Shown in pieces: positions 34,985 through 43,189 of a stretch of DNA of 64,000 nucleotides. Position 1 is the stretch's first letter. Each line of letters begins with the position of its first letter. Source of the stretch: Archaeoglobus neptunius (GTDB lineage Archaea > Halobacteriota > Archaeoglobi > Archaeoglobales > Archaeoglobaceae). Location of the stretch: assembly GCF_016757965.1 (NCBI RefSeq), contig NZ_JAEKIW010000003.1:109899-173898 (forward strand), given 5' to 3'. Below the pieces are notes generated by a model, which saw only the letters and a list, made by a program, of their open reading frames with translations, was not told the origin of the DNA and ran no database searches. The translations under genes were made by a program, and so were the position numbers.

Positions 34985-35310
34985 GTTTGCTAAAAGAACA
35001 GATGGGTAATAAAAACTTTGGGCTGAAGACGGGCTTTGGAACAAAATTCTCCTAATCCCTGACAACGACTACATGTACTATCCACCCAAATAAATCTTGA
35101 GAACGTCAACTTTAGCTGATTCCCAAAAGAGCTAATCTCCTCCTCGAACACAACTTCAAAGTTGCCTTTCCTCACCTCTGTCGTTCCTAGATTTTTTGGG
35201 ATCAAAGTTAGATACAAGACAATAGAAAGGCTTTAAATTCAGAATGAAAAAGTACAACCTCTTGAGCCCCAGCATTAAATATTCCCCGACCGTAAGCTAA
35301 CGTGAAGACA
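34985..35310. other. Gene-free 326-base stretch upstream of the synthase
   Basis: Holds the minus-strand promoter of the synthase (tttttattac, about 35003-35012). The rest includes a short minus-strand open frame (34990-35217) without a ribosome site or recognisable family. A further TATA-like run (ctttaaattc) is at 35231. I see no RNA gene or repeat. Confidence 0.4.
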
Positions 35311-35520
35311 CTAAATTTCTTCAAGCTGTTCCACAATCTTTTCAACCTTTTCGCCAACATTTTCAATTCTGCTTTCCATTCTGCTGATGCTCGTTTTCAT
35401 ATCGCTTACACTCCTCATAAGCATGTAGAATCCGATAAGCATTATCGCAGCCATTATGCCGAATCCAACAAGCAGTCCCAGCCAGAAATCGGATTGAGTG
35501 TATCCCATTCCCCAGGGCAT
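35311..35520 (-). CDS. Small membrane protein with coiled coil
   Basis: 69 residues: one membrane helix (about 12-36) followed by a 30-residue heptad-like charged helix (SRMESRIENVGEKVEKIVEQ). No recognised family. It starts 3 bases after the stop of the ArsR-like gene and belongs to the same operon. May interact with another membrane protein of the cluster. Confidence 0.65.
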   Translation of the reverse strand: MPWGMGYTQSDFWLGLLVGFGIMAAIMLIGFYMLMRSVSDMKTSISRMESRIENVGEKVEKIVEQLEEI

Positions 35521-35523
35521 TCA

Positions 35524-35808
35524 TCACACCTCCAAATTCCTTATGATTTCGTTGCTGATTGAAAAGTTAAAATGCTTCGCTTTATAGTATTTTTTGGCTC
35601 TACTCCCCTCCAGCCTCAGATCGCTCTCCACAAGTCCAGCTTTCTCCAGTTTCTTTAAATGTAAGTATAAAAGCTGTCTGGATATTCCAAGCTCCTTTGC
35701 AAGCTCGTAAACGCTAAGCTCCCTGTCCATGAGCATCTTGAGGACTTTAATCCTCAGAGGATGTGAAAGAGCATCGCCGAGGTTGACTATGTCCTGAAGG
35801 CTTGGCAT
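35524..35808 (-). CDS. ArsR-like winged-helix regulator
   Basis: About 94 residues: HPLRIKVLKMLMDRELSVYE then LAKELGISRQLLYLHLKKLE is a classic winged helix-turn-helix with wing SDLRLEGSRAKKYY. No metal-binding cysteines, so the signal is not obvious. The ATG at 35808 is preferred over 35823 because an inverted repeat (35817-35832) covers the upstream ATG and looks like its own operator. Upstream genes on the same strand carry a related site. Confidence 0.78.
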   Translation of the reverse strand: MPSLQDIVNLGDALSHPLRIKVLKMLMDRELSVYELAKELGISRQLLYLHLKKLEKAGLVESDLRLEGSRAKKYYKAKHFNFSISNEIIRNLEV

Positions 35809-35816
35809 TGCTGTGA

Positions 35817-35832
35817 GTAACATTTATGTTAC
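35817..35832. promoter_or_regulatory. Inverted repeat, likely operator of the ArsR-like gene
   Basis: GTAACAT-TT-ATGTTAC has perfect 7-base arms and a 2-base centre. It lies where the TATA and initiation region of the regulator gene should be, so binding would shut off the gene. A related run GTTACACATGT is at 37431-37441 ahead of the 37399 gene. Confidence 0.6.
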
Positions 35833-35862
35833 ATATGTGTTTCTAATACCAAAAATTGGAAG

Positions 35863-36558
35863 TTACTGAAGCCCTTTTTCCATCGGACTGCTGATTATCT
35901 GTTCATACTCTTCTTTACTCAGATACTGTGGGTTGTAAGATTCTCCGTATTTCTCCAACATCGATGTAAAGGCTCTCAGATGATTTCGTGATCCCTTCAT
36001 GAGATTCTCGTACACGATCTTTATATCCTCCTTGCTCGTTTCCGACAGGTATTTTTGGAGATCCACAATGTCGATTTCTTCGATAAGGGCACCAACTTTC
36101 AGGGCATCGACAGTCGATTTGCTTCCTTCAGCAACGAGCTTGTTGTAAAGCTCTGTAAAAGCTGGATTTGTAAACTCTCCTACTCCTTTGCCCTCTGCCG
36201 GGTCTTCGAGTCCATACTTGTCAATAAGCAGCTTTACCGCATCCATGTGCGTCTGCTCACTCTTTGCTATGTTGCTGAAGATCTGCAGACCCCACTTGTC
36301 GTACAGAGTCTGATAGACGTCTCTTGCCAGCTTTTCCTCCTCTCGCATGTGCAAAATTCCGTCTTTTTCAGCCTCGCTTAGTTCACCAGCCGGAACTTGG
36401 TAGATGAGCTGTTTCATGTTTTCAACGCTCATACCTCCACCACCATTACCGTGTCCTGCTGGTGCTGGAGTGTTCGGAGTCTGCTCATTCTGAACACATC
36501 CTGCAACCAATGCAACAATGAACGTAGCCAAGAGCAGCATTCCAACTTTCTTCACCAT
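35863..36558 (-). CDS. DUF2202 ferritin-like lipoprotein
   Basis: About 231 residues. The N-terminus is a lipoprotein signal (MLLLATFIVALVAGC), followed by a Gly-rich linker and a DUF2202 ferritin-like helical domain (ILHMREEEKLARDVYQTLYD, KSEQTHMDAV and NHLRAFTSML), with Glu and His residues that may bind metal. Function of the family is unknown. Likely outside the cell. The start at 36558 is five codons inside the longest frame. It overlaps the DUF4405 gene by a few bases. Confidence 0.78.
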   Translation of the reverse strand: MVKKVGMLLLATFIVALVAGCVQNEQTPNTPAPAGHGNGGGGMSVENMKQLIYQVPAGELSEAEKDGILHMREEEKLARDVYQTLYDKWGLQIFSNIAKSEQTHMDAVKLLIDKYGLEDPAEGKGVGEFTNPAFTELYNKLVAEGSKSTVDALKVGALIEEIDIVDLQKYLSETSKEDIKIVYENLMKGSRNHLRAFTSMLEKYGESYNPQYLSKEEYEQIISSPMEKGLQ

Positions 36559-36956
36559 CCCAACCACCCCCATAAGTAGGCTACTGCACCTCCAAGTACG
36601 ATTAATATAACTATAGTCAACTTAAGTATATCTGATATGTTTAAAGTTTTTAGCAGTGATTTTAGTGGTCTCCAGTTTAATGACAGGTGTATAAGTGCAA
36701 TGGCTATCATTGTAAAACCGAAATACGCATGAACGTCTCCAAGTGTATGCTTGTCCAAGCCCAACCACGTCCAGTCTGTAGCCCTTGCAACTCTGCCTGA
36801 AGGAGCGAAATACAGCCCTACACCGGTTACAGTCATTACCGCTAAGCCTATGATCAGTAGCACATCAGAAATCGTTTTTAGCATTCTTCTGTTCGGTTTT
36901 ATCTCGTAGCACTTTGACTTTTCCACTTCTCTGTTTGAAAAAATAGTGGGTTGCAT
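36552..36956 (-). CDS. DUF4405-type membrane cytochrome-like protein
   Basis: 134 residues, four helices. Conserved histidines DKHTLGDVHAYFG and IALIHLSLNW are the usual DUF4405 pattern, which resembles the heme-binding cytochrome b561 layout. A ribosome site (ggtgag) precedes the ATG at 36956, two bases after the upstream gene. Probably carries electrons across the membrane; heme binding is inferred. Confidence 0.72.
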   Translation of the reverse strand: MQPTIFSNREVEKSKCYEIKPNRRMLKTISDVLLIIGLAVMTVTGVGLYFAPSGRVARATDWTWLGLDKHTLGDVHAYFGFTMIAIALIHLSLNWRPLKSLLKTLNISDILKLTIVILIVLGGAVAYLWGWLGW

Positions 36957-36958
36957 TT

Positions 36959-37399
36959 TTACTCACCCACGTAACTGTACCTGTGTCCATGTCCATTTCC
37001 CTGTCCATTTCCACAACAGATGCACTGATCGTGCTGAGGTGTGTTTTGAATTCTTGCATGTCCATGCCCCGGCATTCCGTCAATAAACAACTGCCCCACA
37101 ACTTCTCCATTCTGGGTCAATATGGCTTTGGCACCCCATTTGGTTTGTATAACTCTGTCAATCGAAACATCATCTTTTGCGCCTTTCCAGATCACTCCCA
37201 CGACTTTACCGTCTTTGAGCAGAAAGTGGCGAGTCGTGTCAAAGCGGTAGCTGTGAACCTCTTTAACTTCAGCACTCTTCAACAATTCCTCTGCTTTCTG
37301 CTGCAAATCACCCGTTTCTGCGTAGCCGTAACTGTACGCATATGCTGTTGAAATCAATACACCAACTCCAACCAGCAACATCACCCATATTTTTCTCAT
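36959..37399 (-). CDS. Exported protein with Cys/His-rich tail
   Basis: 146 residues. Signal peptide (MRKIWVMLLVGVGVLISTAY), a middle domain (about 35-110) with repeated VVGVIWKG / VVGQLFIDG strands, and a metal-binding-looking tail (PGHGHARIQ, CICCGNGQGNGHGHRY). I do not recognise a family. First gene of an operon with DUF4405 and DUF2202 proteins. Ribosome site ggaggtgat is 4 bases before the ATG at 37399. Confidence 0.7.
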   Translation of the reverse strand: MRKIWVMLLVGVGVLISTAYAYSYGYAETGDLQQKAEELLKSAEVKEVHSYRFDTTRHFLLKDGKVVGVIWKGAKDDVSIDRVIQTKWGAKAILTQNGEVVGQLFIDGMPGHGHARIQNTPQHDQCICCGNGQGNGHGHRYSYVGE

Positions 37400-37430
37400 G
37401 TTTATCACCTCCTTCATATGCAATATTTTT

Positions 37431-37442
37431 GTTACACATGTT
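37431..37442. promoter_or_regulatory. Motif shared with the ArsR-like operator
   Basis: GTTACACATGTT lies between the minus-strand TATA-like attattaac run and the start at 37399. It matches GTTACATATGT at 35829-35839 next to the regulator's inverted repeat, so the two promoters may be controlled together. Confidence 0.45.
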
Positions 37443-37463
37443 AATAAATGTTTCGATGTTTGT

Positions 37464-37495
37464 AACTGCCATACTAAAACTGGAATATGGTAGTT
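37464..37495. promoter_or_regulatory. Inverted repeat upstream of the CopD-like gene
   Basis: Arms AACTGCCATA and TATGGTAGTT pair at 9 of 10 positions around a 12-base centre, in the divergent interval between the exported protein and the CopD-like gene. Probably a protein-binding site. Confidence 0.45.
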
Positions 37496-37530
37496 GTAGT
37501 CAAAAATAATTCAGGTTATTTTTTAAAATA

Positions 37531-37546
37531 CCCTAAATTCTTAGGG
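37531..37546. promoter_or_regulatory. Hairpin-forming palindrome CCCTAA-attc-TTAGGG
   Basis: Perfect 6-base arms around a 4-base centre. It lies immediately after a TATA-like ttttttaaaata and before the ATG at 37566, the position of a repressor site overlapping the transcription start. Confidence 0.45.
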
Positions 37547-37565
37547 ATAAAGGAAATATTGCCGA

Positions 37566-38090
37566 ATGGGCAAAAAAATGTCTATGGAGAATGTTGTAGT
37601 TTTTGGAATGGTTAAAGGCCTGCATGACCTCGCCACAGCGATATGGGTTGGTGGATTGATACATATGTCGGCAACGATCCTCCCAAGTTTTAAGGATACT
37701 GGAGATGAAGTCGTTAAAAGACAGATTTTGATGACATTGCAAAGCAGATTATCATTACTTGTTTATGCAAGCATCGCTGTCCTTGTCATCACTGGCGTTC
37801 TGGAATCCTGGCATTCCAAGTCGTTCCTTGGATTTTTCAGCTTTGAGAACACTTATTCATCACTGCTATCTTTGAAGCATGTGCTGGTGGTAGCGATGAT
37901 CCTTATCGCTGCTGTAAGACAGATACTGCTTAGAAAAATGAAAAAGGCAGGCAAGAAAATTCAGATGGATGAAAAACAGCTTAAGAAGATCAAAGCAAAA
38001 GAAGGAGTTCTGTTTTCCCTCGTACTCATAAATGCGACAATGGGCGTTATCGCCATATTTCTGAGCGGTTATATTGCTGCTTTTTCCTAA
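37566..38090 (+). CDS. CopD-like membrane protein
   Basis: 174 residues, four helices. LHDLATAIWVGGLIHM and LVYASIAVLVITGVLES resemble the CopD/DUF2214 layout, whose histidines bind heme or copper; VLVVAMILIAAVRQ follows. Function uncertain: copper handling or membrane electron transfer. It is divergent from the exported Cys/His-rich protein and separated from it by two inverted repeats. The start could be the ATG at 37578 or 37584. Confidence 0.65.
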   Translation: MGKKMSMENVVVFGMVKGLHDLATAIWVGGLIHMSATILPSFKDTGDEVVKRQILMTLQSRLSLLVYASIAVLVITGVLESWHSKSFLGFFSFENTYSSLLSLKHVLVVAMILIAAVRQILLRKMKKAGKKIQMDEKQLKKIKAKEGVLFSLVLINATMGVIAIFLSGYIAAFS

Positions 38091-38206
38091 AATTTTTATT
38101 GCAAGCTGAAGATGATTGAATAAGGTAGCTCAACTATGGTCAGAAGATAAATCGTTGAAATCTTACTCAAAAGAATGCCGGAAATTCGTTAGCATATAAG
38201 GTTGAT

Positions 38207-38983
38207 TTATCTGTATACCCATGAGTTCCTTTCGTCATCAAAGGGAAACAACGCTTGGATTGACACTATTTCCGAGATCATATCGTATATCTCGCTGATT
38301 TTTTCTATTTCAATCTCCGTCAGTCTCGGTATAAGATCAAACATGGTTTCGTAGTATTTTTCTACATCTCCTCCCACCAGATCTCGAAGAACAGATTCAT
38401 GGTTGATGGCTATGCATTCAGGCATCATTTTAACCATGAGAATGACCATAACATCTGTGAAATCTATTGCCATGGCCACTGTGTAGTTTTCGTGATCCTT
38501 GTCAAGTTCATCCATCAAATACTGACACGACTCCAGTTTTGCTGTTAATGCCTCATTTAAAAGGTGCATATCGCCAATTTCTCTCAACAACAGTGCGCTC
38601 AGGAGTGAGCTGGCAAATCTTAAACCCGTAATATTATCTCTGTAGTGCTTAAAAAGCTGGATAGCTGACGATGCTGTAAGGAGTTCCCAGCAGAAGTAAG
38701 AGAGATGCCTGGAGTACGGATTCTCCATTAGATCTGCCAGAGCTTTGCTGTCACTCTCCACATATACTCTGCTGCCGTCTGACTCCAGCGTCACAAGATA
38801 ACTGAACGGAATTCCGTTGCTGTTTTCAGAGATCTCAATCTCAAAGTTGACTGGATCGAGTTTGAAAAAATTTGATAACTCCTTCAGAAATTCTGCAGCA
38901 TTCTCAGTCAGGCTGTTTTCCAGTTCTTTTATATCCTCGGAGTTGAGAAAAGATTTTAGGAATTTAAAAAAATAACTCCTCAT
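38207..38983 (-). CDS. Unrecognised 258-residue protein
   Basis: Mostly helical, acidic, soluble. No signal peptide or membrane segment. The start at 38983 has a good ribosome site (ggaaggtgg) and gives MRSYFFKFLKSFLNSEDIKE. No family recognised. Flanked by intergenic gaps; not obviously in an operon. Confidence 0.6.
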   Translation of the reverse strand: MRSYFFKFLKSFLNSEDIKELENSLTENAAEFLKELSNFFKLDPVNFEIEISENSNGIPFSYLVTLESDGSRVYVESDSKALADLMENPYSRHLSYFCWELLTASSAIQLFKHYRDNITGLRFASSLLSALLLREIGDMHLLNEALTAKLESCQYLMDELDKDHENYTVAMAIDFTDVMVILMVKMMPECIAINHESVLRDLVGGDVEKYYETMFDLIPRLTEIEIEKISEIYDMISEIVSIQALFPFDDERNSWVYR

Positions 38984-39078
38984 CTTTCCACCTTCCAATC
39001 CCTTGACCCGTAGTTTTTAACTCTTTCGGAGCTTTATTAAATATCTGTTGCAGATTTTTCAGCTCGCCGAGGAAATGC

Positions 39079-39327
39079 CTATTCTTCCTTTTTTGACAGT
39101 TTTTCAATAGCTTTTTCGGCTATCTGCACGCCAGTTTTTATCGCATCAACCACAGGATCTCCAGTACCCCCCTTCATGTGTCTCACAACTCTGGCCAATG
39201 TATCTGTGTTGCCCACATTACTTTTTTCCGAGATTTCATGTGTCAGTCGCTTCACCTCTTTGGCTTCTCTCAACGCTCTTTTTATCTCCCTCACCGCCCA
39301 TTTACCCGACCCATCCTTTCTCTTCAT
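39079..39327 (-). CDS. Unrecognised small charged protein
   Basis: About 82 residues, basic, helical (MKRKDGSGKWAVREIKRALR). The C-terminal half ends in a lysine-rich tail (EKLSKKEE). A ribosome-site-like ggtgat is upstream. No family recognised. Lies between two regulators and unknown genes. Confidence 0.55.
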   Translation of the reverse strand: MKRKDGSGKWAVREIKRALREAKEVKRLTHEISEKSNVGNTDTLARVVRHMKGGTGDPVVDAIKTGVQIAEKAIEKLSKKEE

Positions 39328-39404
39328 GTTGTACACTATCACCTGAAAGTACAAAACCAAACTGATTATTCTGATTCCATTATTGGGATCAGAACTACCG
39401 CAAA

Positions 39405-40565
39405 TTAGATCTTTGGTGGATACTCCTTCATCGGACTTTCGCTTTTGGAATTACTGCCAAAATTCCTTTTCACAAAGTCAACACATGCTTTGTATGAGTG
39501 GACGTCCTCTTTGAGCAACCTTTCCTTCGATTTTGGTATTGCAACGAGCAGATCTCTAAGATTGAGACATCCGGCAACATCTTCAGTGAGAACGATAAAC
39601 ACCCTCTCGTGATAGGACAGTTCTCTGTGCCTTATACCCATTATATCACTGATATTTCGACAACCACCGGTTATAACTTCCGAAACGAACGTGTAGCCCC
39701 TACTGGGATCGAACTCGGTAAAGGTTGCGTGATCACCCTCAACAGGAGATATCCTGTATACTTTTCCGAGCATGTTCATACAGTTATGCCGCTGTGGAGA
39801 TTGTTGATAAAAGAACTCCACGTCATTTCTTTCCGGCAGGTATACCTCTACGCCGGAGGTTAAGTGTGGTGAATCCAGTAGTGGTGAGCAAACATCCCAA
39901 GGTATAATGACGACATCCATTCCTTTCAATTCATCGAGATGCTCTGCTATTGTTGAAACGGGGCACATGGGAAATATGTGAACCTCTCCCCTGGCCATGC
40001 CCTCCAGTACCTCATCGGTCCCGGAGTAAAATTTTGTTGAAATTCTAAACCTTCTAATTTCCATCTGCAACGCATTACTGGCAGCCCCGAGGTGTACGCC
40101 TATGTTGGCAACAGACAATTTTGTCATTGTGCCTGCACGGTTTTTGAGCGCTTCGATCCCCTCTTTAACAGACCGGTCAATGAAACTGCACACTCTTGCA
40201 TCGAGATCCTCAGTTGCAACAACTTTTCCTGTCACCCGGTCAACAAGAACGCCTTTATTCACCTTCAGCTCGGGAACCAGCCCCAGAAATTTCCTGGTTT
40301 CCCTCACACCTCTCTCGACCGCTCGACCAAGTGGAGCTAGGCGATAAACCTTTCTTCTGCCTACACGTTGAGGCAGTAAAAGCCGTTCTTCCACAAATCC
40401 CAAACTTTCCAGGCGATTTAACGCCTCTGAAACCTGCGTAATATTTTTGCGTAATATTTTAGCAATTTCTCGTGGAGTTAACGCTCTATTTCGAAGGGCA
40501 TGCAATATTTTAACCTCCAAACCCGGCTGAGGCCGGGGGTATTCCCTCAAACTCTGCCCTCCCAT
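39405..40565 (-). CDS. Winged-helix regulator with ligand-binding-like C-terminal domain
   Basis: 386 residues. Residues 15-80 form a winged helix (ALTPREIAKILRKNITQVSE, with a basic wing PQRVGRRKVYRL). From about 140 the protein resembles a periplasmic-binding-type fold (TKLSVANIGVHLGAASNALQ, FPMCPVSTIAEHLDELKGMD), which may bind a small ligand or metal. Two cysteine-containing segments (PMCPVS, WDVCSPL) could be ligand sites. TATA-like sequence about 20 bases upstream. Target unknown. Confidence 0.65.
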   Translation of the reverse strand: MGGQSLREYPRPQPGLEVKILHALRNRALTPREIAKILRKNITQVSEALNRLESLGFVEERLLLPQRVGRRKVYRLAPLGRAVERGVRETRKFLGLVPELKVNKGVLVDRVTGKVVATEDLDARVCSFIDRSVKEGIEALKNRAGTMTKLSVANIGVHLGAASNALQMEIRRFRISTKFYSGTDEVLEGMARGEVHIFPMCPVSTIAEHLDELKGMDVVIIPWDVCSPLLDSPHLTSGVEVYLPERNDVEFFYQQSPQRHNCMNMLGKVYRISPVEGDHATFTEFDPSRGYTFVSEVITGGCRNISDIMGIRHRELSYHERVFIVLTEDVAGCLNLRDLLVAIPKSKERLLKEDVHSYKACVDFVKRNFGSNSKSESPMKEYPPKI

Positions 40566-40735
40566 AAATTCTCACTCACATAAATTTTAGACTGCAATCT
40601 CCTTAAAAGTTTGGGTAATTCTGACTGAAACCCATCAGCGGTATTCAATTCACACCACACAAGCCACTCACAACATCGGATATTTCCAAACACTGAACGC
40701 CAAAAATTTAAATGAAACCCCAACAAAGGATGAAC

Positions 40736-40891
40736 ATGGATGAAGATGAGAAGGAAAAGCTGCTTGAAAAGCTTGCATCTCAGCAGTTGAGGGCAGATTA
40801 CAGAAAGGCCCTTGGAAGTGAGTACAAAAGAAGATACATGGATGCTGAACTCGAAAAAATATTCAAAAAGGGGAAAAAGAATGAACGTTGA
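40736..40891 (+). CDS. Small charged protein ahead of the TPR gene
   Basis: 51 residues (MDEDEKEKLLEKLASQQLRA onward, ending KKGKKNER), all helix-forming and highly charged. The TATA-like aatttaaatg is about 30 bases before the ATG. It overlaps the TPR gene start by 11 bases, so both are probably translated from one mRNA. No family recognised. Confidence 0.6.
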   Translation: MDEDEKEKLLEKLASQQLRADYRKALGSEYKRRYMDAELEKIFKKGKKNER

Positions 40892-41960
40892 AGAGTTCAT
40901 TCAGGCCTTTGACTCGGCAAGAGACCTTTCCGAGCTTGAGAAACTTGCTGAAATCGGCAGAGAAATGGTCGACACCCTGGAGGGTCATGAAAAAGGGAGA
41001 GTGCTTGGAACGCTTGGCAACATTTACTACGCTCTACAGAACTTTGAAGAGGCGGAGAAGGCATATCTTGATGTTCTGAATCTTTACATCAAGCTTGCGG
41101 AAGACGACAAAAAGTTTCTGCCATACGTCGTTGGCTGTCTTTACAATCTCGGAAATCTTTATCAGGTTGTGAGAAAATACGAAGATGCAGAGAAAGCGTA
41201 TACTGATGCTCTGAAGCTTGTACAGGATGACGACCAGAAGCTCACAATTTTGACGGCTTTGGGTACGATGTATGCTAAGCTTGATGTACGGGGAGCGGCA
41301 GAGAAGTGTCTTATTGAAGCATTCAATATGGCCAAATCCAAGGGGGATCCAAGACTGACAGGAATGCTCCTGAACAACCTTGCAGTTGTGTATCAGAGAG
41401 AGGGACGGAAAAGAGAAGCCAGTATGCTTTTAAAAATGGCTCTGGACGTTCTGGACGAGTATGGGGAGGAGGTTAGCATTGCGGCAGTTCTGCAAAATTT
41501 CCTGCCACTTCTCGAAGAGAGCGAAGTAGAGGAGATTCTGGAAAGGCTTGAAAAGGTTGAAAATCTACCAATGGACCTGAAAGCAAAGATCTTGTACTTT
41601 AAAGCCAAAAAAGCAGAGAAAGAGGGGAAAGCCGATGAGGCCGCAAAGCTCTACATGGATGCGGGTTGTCTGGCTTTTCTGGCCTACAGAAACTTTGGAT
41701 TTCAGTCCATCAACTTTATGCACTGCTTTGACAAGGTAATAGAGAGTGAAGGAGATCTCAGCAAGGATGCCGAAACTCTCAAGAAACTGATTCTGCGATA
41801 CTACTACGGAAGTCAAAAGGTCGAACCCACCTTTGAGGGTCGGGCGGGGCGACTGATAAAGGCAATCCTTCAGGGGGAGAGACTCGAGGATAAGGGTATT
41901 CTGGAGGATACCCTGAAGGTTATTGCTGACGATCTGATGAGGGCGGGCAACCAACCTTAA
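40881..41960 (+). CDS. Tetratricopeptide-repeat protein
   Basis: 359 residues made of helical repeats; clear TPR units are LGNIYYALQNFEEAEKAYLD, LGNLYQVVRKYEDAEKAYTD and LNNLAVVYQREGRKREAS. TPR proteins are scaffolds for protein contacts. The start at 40881 follows the overlapping 51-residue gene. Partner unknown; no enzyme domain. Confidence 0.8.
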   Translation: MNVEEFIQAFDSARDLSELEKLAEIGREMVDTLEGHEKGRVLGTLGNIYYALQNFEEAEKAYLDVLNLYIKLAEDDKKFLPYVVGCLYNLGNLYQVVRKYEDAEKAYTDALKLVQDDDQKLTILTALGTMYAKLDVRGAAEKCLIEAFNMAKSKGDPRLTGMLLNNLAVVYQREGRKREASMLLKMALDVLDEYGEEVSIAAVLQNFLPLLEESEVEEILERLEKVENLPMDLKAKILYFKAKKAEKEGKADEAAKLYMDAGCLAFLAYRNFGFQSINFMHCFDKVIESEGDLSKDAETLKKLILRYYYGSQKVEPTFEGRAGRLIKAILQGERLEDKGILEDTLKVIADDLMRAGNQP

Positions 41961-41995
41961 CAAAAACTTTATTACGATGCTGGAGATTTAGCAGC

Positions 41996-43180
41996 ATGGA
42001 GTTTAGAGTTGGTGAGGCCCTTATAGGTGAGGGATTTGAAGTAGCTCATGTTGATCTTATCATAGGTACCAAAGACAGCCCAGCAGGAATTGCTTTCTCC
42101 AACGCCCTTGCAACGCTCTCTGCGGGACATACGCCGCTTCTTGCGGTACTCAGACCAAACCTGATCACAAAACCACCTGCTGTGATAGTTCCGAAGGTGA
42201 CCGTTAGGGACATGGATCAGGCAGAGCTGATTTTCGGTCCAGCTCAGGCCGCCGTTGCGAAAGCCGTAGCCGATGCGGTTGAAGAGGGAGTAATACCCAA
42301 GGAGAAAGCAGATGAGTACGTTATTGTTGCTAGCATCTTCATACATCCCTCTGCAAGGGACAAACACAAAATTTACTACTACAACTACGGAGCAACAAAA
42401 CTGGCAATAAAAAGGGCCATGGAGAACTTTCCTGATGTGGATACGGTTATGTACGAAAAGGATCGTAGCTTCCATCCTTTTGTTGGAAGGAAATTGACGA
42501 AGCTCTGGGATCCGCCGTATCTCCAAATTGCAATTGACATTCCCGATCTGGGTGAGGTTCTGAAGGTCATGGAGCAGATTCCGGACAGTGATCATATAGT
42601 GTTCGAGGTGGGAACCCCTCTTGCAAAGAGGTATGGCAGCGAGGTTATCCTCAAGCTGAGAGAGGTTAAGCCCGATGCTTTCTACATCCTCGATCTCAAA
42701 ACCCTGGATGTTGGAAATCTTGAGGCGAGAATGGCTGCGGATGCAACGGCTAACGCTGTGGTCATTTCAGGACTTGCGCCCATATCAACAATTGTCAAGG
42801 GCATAAAGGAGGCCGAGAAGACCGGAATACTCAGCTACGTTGACATGATGAATGTAGATGATCCGATCAAAAGGCTGGAAGAAATAGAAAAGACCGGAGT
42901 TTTGCCGGATGTTGTTGAACTCCACAGAGCGATAGACAGTGAGAGATCTGAGCCTCCATGGAAACTGGCATCAGAGATCAAGGAAAAGTTCAACGTTCTG
43001 GTTGCGGTTGCCGGTGGGATAAGGCCCGAAAATGTCGAGGAAGTGATAGAGGCAGGAGCTGATATAATAGTGGTCGGCAGGGCAGTAACAAAGGCCAGAG
43101 ACGTTGAGGGAGCGGTGAGAAAATTCATGCAGTTGATGAAGCCGGACACCGATCAGTTCAGGATAATGACAGATTTCTGA
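41996..43180 (+). CDS. fae-hps: Bifunctional formaldehyde-activating enzyme / 3-hexulose-6-phosphate synthase
   Basis: 394 residues. Residues 1 to about 160 are Fae (VDLIIGTKDSPAGIAFSNAL, KPPAVIVPKVTVRD), which condenses formaldehyde with the pterin cofactor. Residues about 165-390 are the Hps barrel (LQIAIDIPDLGEV, ILDLKTLDVG, VAGGIRPENVEE), which in archaea makes ribulose 5-phosphate plus formaldehyde from hexulose 6-phosphate. The fusion links pentose synthesis to formaldehyde capture and is typical of these archaea. TPI follows. Confidence 0.94.
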   Translation: MEFRVGEALIGEGFEVAHVDLIIGTKDSPAGIAFSNALATLSAGHTPLLAVLRPNLITKPPAVIVPKVTVRDMDQAELIFGPAQAAVAKAVADAVEEGVIPKEKADEYVIVASIFIHPSARDKHKIYYYNYGATKLAIKRAMENFPDVDTVMYEKDRSFHPFVGRKLTKLWDPPYLQIAIDIPDLGEVLKVMEQIPDSDHIVFEVGTPLAKRYGSEVILKLREVKPDAFYILDLKTLDVGNLEARMAADATANAVVISGLAPISTIVKGIKEAEKTGILSYVDMMNVDDPIKRLEEIEKTGVLPDVVELHRAIDSERSEPPWKLASEIKEKFNVLVAVAGGIRPENVEEVIEAGADIIVVGRAVTKARDVEGAVRKFMQLMKPDTDQFRIMTDF

Positions 43181-43189
43181 GGGGATGGT

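Noticed and set aside
34990..35217. 75-codon minus-strand frame as a gene or transposase remnant
   Set aside because: No recognisable motif, ribosome site or promoter; left as noncoding.
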